From assembly GCA_029531795.1 (NCBI GenBank), contig JAPEIS010000002.1, positions 682,001 to 746,000 on the forward strand: DNA of 64,000 nucleotides, written 5' to 3'. The position numbers and the translations under genes are program-made. Each line of letters opens with the position of its first letter. Position 1 is the first letter of the stretch. Below, in pieces: positions 25,090 through 36,027 of the stretch. The notes under the pieces are model-generated. The model saw only the letters and a program-made list of their open reading frames with translations. It did not search any database and had not been told where the DNA came from. The DNA comes from Sclerotinia nivalis. Taxonomy: Eukaryota > Ascomycota > Leotiomycetes > Helotiales > Sclerotiniaceae.

Positions 25090-27243
25090 ATGGCTGCCAG
25101 CATGGAGGGCCACGGTCTGCCAATGGTAGACTCTTTTGCGCAATTATTGTTGGAAATGCTTCAGCAGGCTGAATTGGTCAAAGAAACACATACGATAGAG
25201 TCGCCATTGACTAAGACCGAACTTGCAAATACATACGAGCGAATCGATCAAATTTTCAGCGAAGCAGCATCTATAGAATCTAAAAAGCGCAGTCAGTATG
25301 CGGTCATCGAAACCGCTGTTCGAGATACTTTCAACAATTTACTGGTAAGCCTTGCACCAGTACGACCGGTAGACAAACTCTGACTACCTACAGGCCTCCA
25401 TATCTATTGAAAATTCTTCCTCTTCACGACTATGGAACCTCCTCGACATCATCTCCATCTTATCTGACGACGAACAATGCGAACCCGCCCTTCTATTTTG
25501 GCTCGTTGAAGAATTGCTGGATAGTCAGACAATTGCTGGATGCCGGAGGATATTTGACTACCTCGAGTCACGACGTGAGAAGATCACGGCAAAGCATTTC
25601 AACCAAAAGAATCTGGTAATTTTGAGAAGCTGCAACGAGCTTCTGCGCCGACTTTCCAGGGCTGAGGATACTGCATTTTGTGGTCGAGTTTTTATTTTCA
25701 TGTTTCAGAGCTTTCCACTTGGCGACAAGAGTTCTGTGAATTTGCGCGGCGAATTTCATGTTGAAAATGTCACATCTTTCGATGCTCTACCGCCCAATCC
25801 AGTGGACACAGAAAAGATGGAAGTGGATTCGGATAGCAACGCGAAAACAACTCCACCAGACACCAAACCAACTTCAAATGGACGAACGAGCACGGGGAAA
25901 GGGTTTGAAGACAGCAATGGTTCCGGCAAGGATGTGGTATCATCAAAACGTGAACCGCCGATGAAACCTGATGAGTTATACCCAATCTTTTGGTCATTGC
26001 AACAGAGCTTTAGCCAGCCGAAGAGATTGTTCAATGCCGAGAATTTTGCTGAGTTTAAGAAGGGTCTGGAAGCTACAATAGCCACATTCAAGTCGGTACA
26101 GCATGAAACTATAGGGCGCCCGGCAGCAAGAGCGGCAGAGGATAATAAGAGAGGAACAAAAAGAAAGCGCAGTCAAGGAGACGATGACCTAGCAAATTCT
26201 TTCAACCCTAAGTATCTCACAAGCAGGGACTTATTTGAATTAGAGGTATGCCATCTTCCAACACTTACGAAAATATTTTAAATTTAACCTTAAATCGTTA
26301 GATAAGCGACTTGTCATTTAGAAGGCATATACTCGTACAAATCTTAATAATCATGGATTTCCTTCTTTCATTAAGCACCAAAGCGAAAGAGAAGCTTTCA
26401 AAAGCTCTACCAGAGAACCTTAATAGATCGGTCACATATGCCGACCAGACACTTAGTGAGGAGGATGTAAGGGGCCCCCTTTCCCCGAAATACCCATTCA
26501 TATGAATATCAGCTGACACTTCATAGACGAAGTGGTCGTTAGATACGAAAAAGACGATTGCAGAATATTTGAAGAAAGGTGCGGATGGCGCATTCTTCTA
26601 TCGCATGGTTGAGACGGTTCTTTCGAGAGACAAGAATTGGGTTCGTTGGAAGGTTGAAAATTGTCCTTCTATTGCCAGACCAGCCGTTTCACCCCAGGAT
26701 TATGTTGCTGCTAAAGCATCAGCTCGCAAAGCGACGACCAATAAGCGATTACGCCCCAATCCTTTGGGATCGTTGGACCTCAAATTCCTCGCGGAAACCG
26801 ACGTACAAAGTGGTTTAGAGAGGCTGAAGGAACCAGAACGGTACCAAGTTCCCTCCATCAAGAGTTTCAGAAATAAAATCGACCTAGATGACATGGATAT
26901 CGATATGGCTCGGGACGAGGAATCAAAAAATGTGGCTATAGAAGCAAAAGCGAGTAAATGTTGGAGGGCACTACGAATCGCTAGTGCCAGCAAACTTGCT
27001 GCTTTTGACAAAATCGAGAAATCGGACAGCATCGACGAAATTTTCAAGGATGATGTTAAACCGGAGGATCTTATCGCCCCTGGCGATGAGGATGCTCTGG
27101 AGAATGGAGATCCAAAGGTTGGCGAAGGGGACGAGGGTGCAAAAGTACTACCCGTGGGAAATGAGGATGTGGATATGGAAAATGTAAAGAAAGATGAGCA
27201 ATCGAGTATTCCCGCGGTTCCCGTGACGGAAGTGGAAACATGA
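25090..27243 (+). CDS. hpr1: THO complex subunit 1 (Hpr1/THOC1)
   Basis: Subunit of the THO/TREX complex, which packages nascent mRNA, suppresses R-loops and links transcription to export; nuclear. Exons are 25090-25344, 25394-26245, 26302-26466 and 26527-27243, each a whole number of codons, giving 662 residues. The THOC1 fold is mainly helical: the N-terminal part contains DTFNNLLASISIENSSSSRL across intron 1, then LLFWLVEELLDSQTIAGCRR and EFHVENVTSFD. The middle has a disordered insert (about residues 228-282) and a basic stretch (NKRGTKRKRSQGDD). The C-terminal half contains FRRHILVQILIIMDFLLSLS, AEYLKKGADGAFFYRMVETV and KNWVRWKVENCPS, strongly family-typical. The tail is acidic. It is divergent from the Aquarius gene. 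Confidence 0.93.
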
Positions 27244-27454
27244 TATTGTGGATAGGAACGATATGGGGCATTTACACCTGACATCAGCATGCGTGGATGG
27301 GATGAGATTAGATGGTCATGCACCATCTCCAGAAAATAGATGTGACGGAATGAACGTCATTGGAAACTGTACTTGTATTTGTACTGTATAATACCCCTTT
27401 TATATCTCGCGAAGATATATCATATACCATAGCAGAGCATGGGAAAGCATCGCT

Positions 27455-27953
27455 ATGGAGTACTATCAATCCAAAAAGAGACGAGATACTCTATATTATC
27501 ATGCCGAAGCGAAATTTGTGAGTGATAATTCGAAATTACACTTCAGGGATCCAAGAGTGAAATTACCGGAGGAAACGTCCGCCGGAAAGTTTGAGTGGGA
27601 AGTCAACGAGATGAAAGGGGGTTGGTGCGTGTACCGGTACTTTGGGATGATAAATAGGCACTAAACTTTCAATTGGAAAATGAATGTTCAAGACTTTGCA
27701 CCCCAGATTTTCAAAATATTGCATGAGATATGCAACAACAGATTCGAAGGGAGAGGTATACGGGTGGGATGAAGGGGTGGTGAATGGAACAGGGTGTTTT
27801 TACTCTTGCTTTGATATTGTAGTGCATCCCACGATTACATCTGAAAGAATGCTGAGAGATTTTAAGAAAGCACTTCCCAGCGCGGAAGATTTACCCGCTA
27901 GCCATTGGCATGAGTGGGAGTCAAACATGCATGGGCCTGAGTGGGTTCAGTAA
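27455..27953 (+). CDS. Small hypothetical protein, two-exon model
   Basis: Two adjacent open frames with protein-like, charged composition are offset in phase. They join if a 64 nt intron (donor GTGTAC at 27629, acceptor TTCAAG ending at 27692) is removed, giving exons 27455-27628 and 27693-27953 and 144 residues. Parts read WEVNEMKGGWC, then LHPRFSKYCMRYATTDSKGE and YGWDEGVVNGTGCFYSC. The donor and the AAG acceptor are weak, so the alternative is a frameshifted relic. I do not recognise the family. It lies just 3' of the THO1 gene on the same strand. Confidence 0.35.
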
Positions 27954-28568
27954 AATACATATTTGGAGACATTATGATTTTTTAATGGCACAGTATTTGT
28001 ACATTGATGTACGTTCCTTGATTTAAGTATCATTGGAATTCATATAGGAAGTCGTTTTCTAATGACGTTATCAGTATCGTCACTCCTTGCAATATATAGC
28101 AAGCGACTAGATTTTTACCTTACTACTATTCCTTTTGGAAAGTTAGCCTATAGCTTGCACTTCTCTCGTTGAATCGTTCTTTCAAACGAGTAAGGAAGCG
28201 ACGTTGGCGCGGCTGCTCCTTTGTCGATGAATTTGCAAGACCTCTACTCCGTATACCCGGAAAGACCCTCCCTCCAGCTATTCCCATTGAGGGCGGCGAC
28301 CACGTGAATTTATATTTAATGTTCCATGAGCTTTCCTTTTTCAATATAGTAGTTGGGTATGTACTCTTTCCTCGATTTTAAAGTCTCGACATATTTTCAT
28401 CGGGAAGCTCAAGAGGTTTGTTTACATGCGGAGTACATACGACTTATTCCATTTTGGAAATTGATCATCTCATCTCAACTGCAGCTTCAAACATTCAGCT
28501 GTTGTCCTTACACAATACCCTGACACAAACCTTTTCGAAAACCTTCTCAGAAGCAACAAATACAATCA
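27954..28568. other. Intergenic, promoter of the RING-LON gene
   Basis: A 615 bp AT-rich spacer. Nothing protein-like is seen. It must hold the promoter and leader of the gene at 28569. Confidence 0.4.
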
Positions 28569-28695
28569 ATGGTCATGACGAGATGTCTTCTCACATTACT
28601 CAACTACATCCCTTCGGAAACTTTTTTAGAAACACCAAACTTAATCAACGGTCATAAAGAGATATCTCCTCACATTGCTCCGCTACATCCCTTCA
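28567..28695 (+). repeat. Imperfect direct duplication, 79 bp apart, at the 5' end of the RING-LON gene
   Basis: About 49 bp beginning GGTCAT at 28571 recur from 28650 with roughly eight mismatches (shared cores TCTCACATT or CTCACATT, and CTACATCCCTTC). The 79 bp spacing is not a multiple of three, so the two copies are read in different frames. Confidence 0.8.
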
Positions 28696-30338
28696 CTGGC
28701 TGGGATGCGAGAGAAATTGTGAGGTTGGTGCAGTGCCCGCTATGCTCCAAAATATTGCACGAACCAGTAACTTTACCATGTGGAAATACTATATGCAGGG
28801 CATGCATACCAAGAGATTCATTATGGAGACTATCGACGACTCTACGGTTATCCTACGTGAACTCAAATCGCGATTGGAGATTCACCTGTCCTTTGCCGAC
28901 CTGTGGACAAGAACACACAGGGGGGGACACCTCGCCAAACCCTGACCTGAAAATCGTCATCAATGCGTTCGACACCGAAACTACAAGACATAGGAATGTG
29001 CCAAAACTAGCTTGGATACTATTAAAGTTGAACGGATTTGATCCCCTGTCGAAGCAAGTTCTGACATCTTTACTGGGTGAGTGCAGAAGCGGGTGTGTAG
29101 GGGGGAAAATCACTGCGATCTATCTCATGGCAAATATGGGAAAGCTCCCATACAATTCTGATGCATTTTACAAGCCATACTCATGTACAATGGAGACATG
29201 TAGATCGCTGGATGCAGATCTACTGGAGCGCCTGAAAGAGTCGATAAAACCGGCATTTAGTTGCTGTCAACTTTGCCAAGATTGGTTCCTGGACCCAGTC
29301 ACAGCAGGTTGCGGTCATAGCACATGCCGCACATGTCTTCAAGAACTCCTAGACCTTGAAAATGTCATAAGCCGCACAAGTGTTGCAGACGCAAAGAAAG
29401 GTTGTCCGTCATGCCGCCAAACCTTATTTGTTCCTCCAGCTTGCACACCTGATGTGGCACCGACGAACATATTATTAGACAAGCTATTGAACAGATTTTT
29501 CCCCGAAGAATTGGCCATTAGACGCGCAGAGGCGGAAGATAAGACCAGAATCGGTACGACAGGAACGGATCTCTCGTTGTTCATTGGTACTGTCTGTTTT
29601 CCGACACAGAGGAGGAAGCTTAACATATGGCAGCCCAATTATATTTTAATGATCGAAAATCTCCAGCACTTACGATGGAAAAAGCGTTTATTTGGCATGC
29701 TCTTTCCAAACCCAGGTGGAATTCCTCAAGGGGATCTGGGCGCTGTTCCGTTTCGTGAATATGGGACACTTGTACACATGACTCATATTGAACGCAGGGG
29801 AGATAGTACTTACGATATTGAGGTTAAAGGACTTTCCTGTTTTAGAGTTTTACAGCATGGAATGTTCCATCTCTATCCAATTGGCAAGGTTGAATGGCTG
29901 TATGATATTGGCGTTGCTGCAGAAGAAGCCCTTGAAATTCGTGAAAATGTTCCCCCTCCGGCGATTATTACCACGCATCTAAACGAAGAAGATTTTCTCG
30001 ATACCCAGATCACGGATACTTTGACCGTCCAAGATCTTGATACGATGTCTACCGTGGCTATCTTGAAAGTATCTATAGATTTTTACTTAGCGATGGATAG
30101 GGATTCGACAGAGGAAGACCAGAAGAGAAATCGGGCGCGGTATGGGCCTATTCCACTGGACTCAAAATATTTATGGGACCCAGTAAAATTTCCTTGGTGG
30201 CTTACGAGTGCGCTCGAAATCTCGGACGTCGAGAAATGCAAGATGTTAAGAGAAACAAGCATCAGAGGAAGGCTAAAATTATGCGCAAAATGGGCGCTCG
30301 AAGAAAAGAAGTTTCGACAACACAGGGATATTTGGTAA
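28569..30338 (+). CDS. Double RING finger, LON substrate-binding domain protein (LONRF-like)
   Basis: Likely E3 ubiquitin ligase with a LON-type substrate-recognition domain, acting without the LON protease. One exon, 589 residues. RING 1 starts at about residue 56 (QCPLCSKILHEPVTLPCGN, then TICRACI). RING 2 spans about 232-283 (CCQLCQDWFLDPVTAGCGH, TCRTCLQELL, then CPSCRQTLF). The LON N domain follows at about 337-560 (LFIGTVCFPTQRRKLNIW, FGMLFPNPGG, VPFREYGTLVHMTHIE, EVKGLSCFRVL). This order matches vertebrate LONRF proteins and their fungal relatives. In RING 1 the His ligand position is replaced by Asn (CGNTIC), which is common in this family. The only usable start codons (28569, 28575) lie in the out-of-frame upstream copy of a duplication; there is no other Met before about residue 187. 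Confidence 0.88.
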   Translation: MVMTRCLLTLLNYIPSETFLETPNLINGHKEISPHIAPLHPFTGWDAREIVRLVQCPLCSKILHEPVTLPCGNTICRACIPRDSLWRLSTTLRLSYVNSNRDWRFTCPLPTCGQEHTGGDTSPNPDLKIVINAFDTETTRHRNVPKLAWILLKLNGFDPLSKQVLTSLLGECRSGCVGGKITAIYLMANMGKLPYNSDAFYKPYSCTMETCRSLDADLLERLKESIKPAFSCCQLCQDWFLDPVTAGCGHSTCRTCLQELLDLENVISRTSVADAKKGCPSCRQTLFVPPACTPDVAPTNILLDKLLNRFFPEELAIRRAEAEDKTRIGTTGTDLSLFIGTVCFPTQRRKLNIWQPNYILMIENLQHLRWKKRLFGMLFPNPGGIPQGDLGAVPFREYGTLVHMTHIERRGDSTYDIEVKGLSCFRVLQHGMFHLYPIGKVEWLYDIGVAAEEALEIRENVPPPAIITTHLNEEDFLDTQITDTLTVQDLDTMSTVAILKVSIDFYLAMDRDSTEEDQKRNRARYGPIPLDSKYLWDPVKFPWWLTSALEISDVEKCKMLRETSIRGRLKLCAKWALEEKKFRQHRDIW

Positions 30339-31114
30339 GTCTGAAGCTTGCACTGCACCACTTATTTGTTATTTCGTTGTTGTCTGCTAATCTGTTTTTC
30401 TCCAAGATCTTAGACACTTGTCACAACGGATTTCGACCTGGGGTTTCTTGTGGTGGGCCCAGTGCTTTCTCTTGTTGCAAAGCTACAGGGCTGAAGAATA
30501 GGATTGAGGTATGATTGGAACGGTAATGAGAGTATTGCAATAGCGGGATGACATAAGTAGGTAGGTAATTGTATGGGTTTGGGTTGGAAAGTTTGAACCC
30601 ATGATAATCGGTTAGTGTTTGATTCATGGAATAACTCTATACGTATCATTAAGGCTGGGGTCCAAGGTTGAAGTTGGGAATTGGTATTGTCTTGATGCCT
30701 GGGTATGTTCAGTTACAGGCCATTTTTAGGCGGATGTAGTGGGATACTGCATCAATGTCTGTTTCATGGAATTCATAACTTTATAACTTGTGGTTGGGGC
30801 TGGTGCATTGGCTTTGATCACTTGAGTATCTTTACTCTTCACTCACTTTATATGTTAACGGTACGAGATACTGCGTAAATAAATGAGAAAATTAATATTG
30901 GTATTATGCCCAGTTATACTAAACTACTTCCATGCAATACGCGGTGAATACATGCGGTCGCAATACTACACGCAGCAACTCCACTCATTTCCTTATATGT
31001 AGATAAACCCACCGATCTCCGAGTCCAACCACCAAGACACTGGTACTCTATACCTAATCCTTCCTCCATCCTATTCAAGTCCGCTATACACCGACCACAT
31101 AGCTCATTGCGTCT
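30339..31114. other. Intergenic between convergent genes
   Basis: 776 bp holding the two 3' ends. It contains two loosely repeated blocks (TTTGATTCATGGAATAACT near 30618 and TGTTTCATGGAATTCATAACT near 30760) and no protein-like frame. Confidence 0.4.
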
Positions 31115-33079
31115 TCATTCAAATATCTTCCTTATCTCCTCCATATCCTTCCTTCCATTAAGTACACTCCACCATTTCCCCATATTCCCAGCTGTATCAG
31201 TATTTGAGGAGCTGGAATCCTGAGTGCGTGTGGTTTTTGAACAGTCGTCATGACGGATCACGATTAAGTACTGTTGAGCGTGCGATGGAGGGGGATTAGT
31301 AAGTGTAGAGCGAGAGGGCCGTAGTTTCCATGCTCGGTATGTGAAGTTTTTGTGTGTGAGGGGCCTGGGATGAGGCGTTGGGGGTGAGAATGGGGATGTG
31401 GATGTGGATGTGCATGTGGATGTGGGTGTGGGTGTGGGTAAAGGTGGTGCGGAGGATGAGCGGGGAAGAGAGGATGATGGGGAAGGGAGAGGTGAGTAGA
31501 CTTGGTTGTTGAAGAAGAGGATGTGAGATTGTGGGTTTATGGATGGGTTTGGAGGTTGGATGTTGGGAAGTGGAGTTCGTGGAATTAGGGGTCGAGGAAT
31601 GGTCCTGAGAGGAACTGGTGCAGTTGACAGTAGTAGTGCTGGTGGTGGCGGTAGGGAGTGTGATGGTGATGCAGGCGGAGATGGATAAGCGGAAGAAGGT
31701 GGAGGGGGCGTTAATGTATCATCGTCGGAATCACTGGTGAGCCCATCCGGATGACGGATAGGGGTTTCGGCGCGAAAGATGCTGGTAAACTTGGTTGGTG
31801 AGGTTGGTGAAGCAGAGATCAGAGGAGAAGATGGGGGATTCAGAAGAGAGCTTATTCGTAATCTCTTAGTCGCTGGTTCGAGTCCGGTTATTGGTAGTGA
31901 GACGGGTAATTTGGATTCTGGAAGTTGTTTGGGCGTGGGTGTAGGTGTGGAAATAAGAGAGGATGGTCGTTTCAAAGAGAGGGCTCGAGGGCTTCCATTA
32001 CTTGACGATGACAGGTTTAGATTTAAACCTGACCTGTAAGAAGTGCTGGAGTTAAATTTATTCAAATCCGAAGTGCGGTTGAGACTGGCGAGTGTAGTTA
32101 CAGCCGCATGTTCGAGGGTGTTTAGGTTGGATGATTTTGTACTTGTTGGAGTTGGATGGGTTGGTGTGATTGGCGAGGAAACCTTGATATTTTTTTGGCT
32201 TTGATAATAAGCTGCGCTACTTGCTGAAATGGGTGGGAGTCTGCGGTCAGCCCTGAATTGTGCGATTTCTGCCGTCCCTGCACTCTCACCAAATTCAGAA
32301 TTTCTACCTTGTTCAACGCCCTCAAGTTTTCTGGGCGTGTTGAGCAAAGAATCCCGTAGAGAAGTAGTGATGCCTGGATTAGCGAGGCGATACTTGGCAT
32401 TGGGATTATTGAGAATATTTGAACGATTATCGGTGAAAAAAGAAGGATAACGAGTATGTACAACGTTCCCATGCACGAGGGGCATTTCTTCATCCTCATC
32501 TTCGTCCTCAGATTTCTCCTCATCGCTTTCAAAAGACACGCTTAAGTCTATGACATTCTTCTCTTTTCTTTCTGAAATAGGCCGGAGCTTATGAGCACCG
32601 AGTTGGTTTCCCATAATATATGAAAGACTCATCTTATCGGCATTCACTTGGTCTTCTATCTTTACCGGAATTTCGTCCTTTGTAATCACAGACTCTGGTC
32701 TACTACCTGTGAATCTATGGTTTAAGGCATGAGAACTCAGAGCCTGGGCACTACTGGTTGGAGGGTTAACTGCCTGCCATCGTCTAGCAGCTGCTTTCCG
32801 GAGTCCGAGTCTCTCTCTTAAGTTATTGTTTGAGGCTCGGCTCTGCTGAGTTCGTGAAGCTTCTAGTCGGATACCAGATCTCCGGACAGGTCTATGAATC
32901 GGTGGTGATCGTGGTCGTGCTTGAGCCCCGGATTTCCGGACAGATATACCGCTAGCGGGTGGTCGACGTGGTGGTGGTACAGTACGTGAGAATTTACGTT
33001 GAGGAACAACAGGTGGTTTCTTGCCGACGGGGATCAGTATTTGACCATCTGTATTGGGTACTGCTTCGTAGGTGGTCAT
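31115..33079 (-). CDS. Hypothetical disordered Ser/Pro-rich protein
   Basis: A single uninterrupted frame of 654 residues that I do not recognise. Start at 33079 (MTTYEAVPNTDGQILIPVG). The N-terminal 110 residues are basic with Pro-Arg-rich stretches (TVPPPRRPPASGISVRK). An acidic patch (SFESDEEKSEDEDEDEEMP) lies near residue 190. Most of the rest is Ser/Thr/Pro low complexity, with repeated SP/TP dipeptides that could be proline-directed phosphorylation sites. The final 60 residues are more ordered (HAQQYLIVIRHDD, KWWSVLNGRKDMEEI) and may be the functional part. No membrane segment or signal peptide is visible. The length of the open frame and the conservation-like C-terminus argue that it is real. 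Confidence 0.7.
   Translation of the reverse strand: MTTYEAVPNTDGQILIPVGKKPPVVPQRKFSRTVPPPRRPPASGISVRKSGAQARPRSPPIHRPVRRSGIRLEASRTQQSRASNNNLRERLGLRKAAARRWQAVNPPTSSAQALSSHALNHRFTGSRPESVITKDEIPVKIEDQVNADKMSLSYIMGNQLGAHKLRPISERKEKNVIDLSVSFESDEEKSEDEDEDEEMPLVHGNVVHTRYPSFFTDNRSNILNNPNAKYRLANPGITTSLRDSLLNTPRKLEGVEQGRNSEFGESAGTAEIAQFRADRRLPPISASSAAYYQSQKNIKVSSPITPTHPTPTSTKSSNLNTLEHAAVTTLASLNRTSDLNKFNSSTSYRSGLNLNLSSSSNGSPRALSLKRPSSLISTPTPTPKQLPESKLPVSLPITGLEPATKRLRISSLLNPPSSPLISASPTSPTKFTSIFRAETPIRHPDGLTSDSDDDTLTPPPPSSAYPSPPASPSHSLPPPPALLLSTAPVPLRTIPRPLIPRTPLPNIQPPNPSINPQSHILFFNNQVYSPLPSPSSSLPRSSSAPPLPTPTPTSTCTSTSTSPFSPPTPHPRPLTHKNFTYRAWKLRPSRSTLTNPPPSHAQQYLIVIRHDDCSKTTRTQDSSSSNTDTAGNMGKWWSVLNGRKDMEEIRKIFE
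31394..31440. repeat. GTGGAT/GTGGGT minisatellite inside the disordered gene
   Basis: Hexamer-based repeat (GTGGAT, GTGCAT, GTGGGT) read on the minus strand as alternating Thr/Ser/Pro/Cys residues of the Ser/Pro-rich protein. Confidence 0.75.
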
Positions 33080-34069
33080 CGTGATGTTTCTTAACGATAT
33101 TCTTTCAATATGCTATGTATTGTTGATATTGTTCGATGTTGGAAAGTAAATGGGATGGCCAGGGAACGGAGGTTTATATAGCTGTGTCATGTTTGGTATA
33201 CATGATTCATTGGGGGGTGGGGGGCTGCGCTGTAACTTAGGTGTGAATGCTCTTTAGCACTGGTAAAACCATTGGTTTCGTTGGTATTCACGATGTAAAA
33301 TCTCAAAGGTTCAAAAGTTCGTCATTGTCGAGTCATCAAGAGATTCATATATACGATTTGTGAATCATCAAATAATATCTATGAGATGAAAAATTTGGCG
33401 TTGAGTCATAGACCCGCCTTTTGAGTCTCTCTGAATATGGAAGTATTATTGCAATGAAAAGATGAGAACAACACACAAAGTGAATTTTATTTCAAGGAAG
33501 GGATTCATAGCCATTCTACTTAGTGACCTTTCTTGTTTTATTAATCTCTATTATTTGCTTCTTGTCGACTTCTTCGGAAGAGTGGATAGCTGCAGTTCGA
33601 GAGTTGATTATAGGTTGAAAATCGATTCATCACCGCAGAAAATACAATGAGTCATGAAATTCATTGCAAACCCATTGGCCCAAAGGATGAATAGTTTGTT
33701 TGTTGGAGTGTATATGATTACCTAGGCACATTGTGATGCCCAATAATAACTCAATAGTACCAATGGGTTTCACCGGGCTCAGTTTGATAGCCAAGTTTAA
33801 CTCGTACTAAAACATCTGCCTTTGCTACATTTGGATCCAAAGTCATTAGGGTTAAAGTTTAGTCATTGATCGCACCCTGGCATTGCCATGAATATTATGC
33901 ACCAGCGATACAATCAAAAAGCTATCCGTCCCTTAGGCTCTTAGCTATCAACGAGTAGTTCAGAAGTGTCTTAAGCGTCGTTATCCTCGTCATTCTGCTG
34001 CTATATGGAATCCATATACGCTGACCCCAAAATTCATACCTCATGATGAGGAGGAAAACTACCATTCTG
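33080..34069. other. Intergenic, about 1 kb
   Basis: Holds the promoter of the disordered gene at 33079 (minus) and the 3' flank of the membrane-protein gene at 34070. AT-rich; a G-run at 33214-33224. No coding-like frame. Confidence 0.4.
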
Positions 34070-35297
34070 CTACTGTTCATTTTCGGGGAGCACCGAGTTT
34101 TCAGGTCCTAACTGCTCTGTTCGAGCATCCTGCTCTTGCTGCCCAATCGGCAGCACTAGCCTCCCGCTACGCCGCTGCTCCGAAGGCACCAAGTCCATCT
34201 GACGCTCCCGCAACCTGTCAAACCGCTTCTTTCTCCTTTGACGGAGCTTGCGCGGTGGGGCCTTGTCTTGATTCGTGCCACTAGCCGCGCCTGATCTGAA
34301 GGTTAGATTCCCTTCGGGGACAGCAGAGAATCTATCTTCTCCAGTTAGGTTCATAGGCCATGGGTCGGTAGTATGACTACCGAGCTGTTGCGGCTGTTGT
34401 TCCATGTCAATTGGTACCAGTAAATCCGAATCTCTTAAGAATGAGGATTTTAAAGGCTTTGAGGATTTGGAAGTCCATGCAACATTAGGATCTGTAATAT
34501 GTCCATCAAGCTGTTGGAGCTGTTGTTCCATGTCATTTTGACCATGCAACCCCGAAGCTCTTAAGGATTCCAAACGTTTTGAAGGTCGGAAAGTCCATGC
34601 GACATTAAACATTGCAGATGCTATGAGTGCATACCCCCAAATATAATAATCATTTTGCGTTTTTGACTCGGTGGCTCCAATTATTATCCCAGTCCATGTC
34701 CGACGGAGGACAGTACCGGTATATTGATAGAAAGGAGGCGGAGGCAGACCTTGGGCGGCTGCTTTTCGACATTGCACACTCGCTTCCTGAATTGGCTTTC
34801 AATTTAACCCAAGTCAGTGATCGACAGCAGCACTGATTTGTATACACGGACTCGAAGAAAATACGCACCTCTTCTCCTTGACAATATTCGATATAATCCT
34901 TAGTTGCAGTCCAAATGGCTAACTTTAAAGCGAAGTATGATATAATAGTACTGACTATAATCGTGACTACAGCAATGATTGTTCCTTTATCCCAGGTTGT
35001 GAGATGCTTAACGAATATTTTTAGAAGACTTATACTCGAAAATTGGGAGAAAAGTGTGTTGTGATTGTTGCGGGTAAAATGGCCAGCTTGATTGCCTTGA
35101 TTGCTGAATGCAGCTGATTGCTGGCTTTGCGCATTTTGATGTCCTACCGGAACTTGGAATTGAACTTGGGCTTGACTTTGGGCACTCGAAGGTGAGGGTG
35201 GTGTTTCGGGAACTGTCTGAGAGCCTGGTGCAATTGATGAACTAGTAGTATTGCTTTGCTGGGTTGGGAAGGCTTGGAGCGATACAGTTGGTAACAT
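34070..35297 (-). CDS. Fungal membrane protein, unknown function, with internal repeat
   Basis: Exons 35297-34869 and 34786-34070 join in phase 0 to give 381 residues. The N-terminal 85 residues are Ser/Gln/Pro-rich. A strong membrane helix lies at about 105-129 (TIIAVVTIIVSTIISYFALK), followed by ATKDYIEYCQGEE, and across the splice by SVQCRKAAAQGLPPPPFYQ. This pattern (aromatic KD.x.EYC, a second Cys, then LPPPP) recurs in uncharacterised fungal membrane proteins I have seen, and supports the intron. A weaker second membrane segment is YYIWGYALIASAMFNVAW (about 190-208). After it a 40-residue unit is duplicated (see repeat). The tail is basic (KLRQRRKKRFDRLRERQ). Function unknown. Confidence 0.75.
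34361..34606 (-). repeat. Tandem 40-residue repeat in the membrane protein
   Basis: Two consecutive units each begin NVAWT and end with DMEQQ.QQL.(G/S)H.TDP. They lie at about protein residues 204-243 and 244-284, and the DNA shows the matching ~120 bp duplication. Confidence 0.8.
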
Positions 35298-36027
35298 TTT
35301 GCTCTACCTCCTTTGTCAGAGACAAAGTGATTAGAAGAATACAGTAGTCTTCCCACACTTGAGGGGAAATGTCCGATATCTACACCGTCCGTCACACAGC
35401 ACAGCTGAGCCTTCAATCGTACACAGCCTTGCTGTAGTAAGATATCTTTTCGGCAGATCAAATTGCACATTCTATTCTTCGAATAAGGATCTAGCCGTCC
35501 CAAAAGAAAGAAAACCTAGATTATCCTATTATTCTGCCCAAGTATGAATGCGACGACACCATCGCCAACACACATTTCAGAGTTGGCAAAGGAGAGATCA
35601 TTAAAGTTTCGAAGCTTGATATTGTGCAAAGATCAGGCATATTATGTTCGTATCTCAGTCAGTTTGGTGTTAATTTGGGAGGTTTAAGAACCAGAACCGA
35701 ATATATGCCGTTTGTAAATGCGTATAAACAAACAGCAACCGGAAGACCAAAATCAAACAACACTCCTTTCAAGCTATAAAAGCGCATGTTTCTTATGGAA
35801 ATCACGCCCAAAAAAATTCATGGAAGTAAAATGAAGTTTAAAGATTACATGTGAGACAATTCAACTTTTTTTGCCCTGTCAGCCGTGCAGATCCCGTGCT
35901 GTCTACCAACATCGTATCGTATCGCGCCACAGAGCAATCTATTTTTCTTCATTGCCCAGCGCAATCATGACCCATCCTTTGCAAGTCCACTTACATTTCA
36001 AACCTACATATCGTCATCCGAAGAATC
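35298..36027. promoter_or_regulatory. Divergent intergenic region
   Basis: 730 bp between the starts of the membrane-protein gene (minus) and the RING/SH3 gene (plus). It must contain both promoters. No specific element is assigned. Confidence 0.4.

Noticed and set aside
31870..31890. TGGTTCGAGTCCGG, resembling a tRNA T-arm
   Set aside because: It lies in the coding sequence of the disordered protein and no matching acceptor, D or anticodon arms are found around it.
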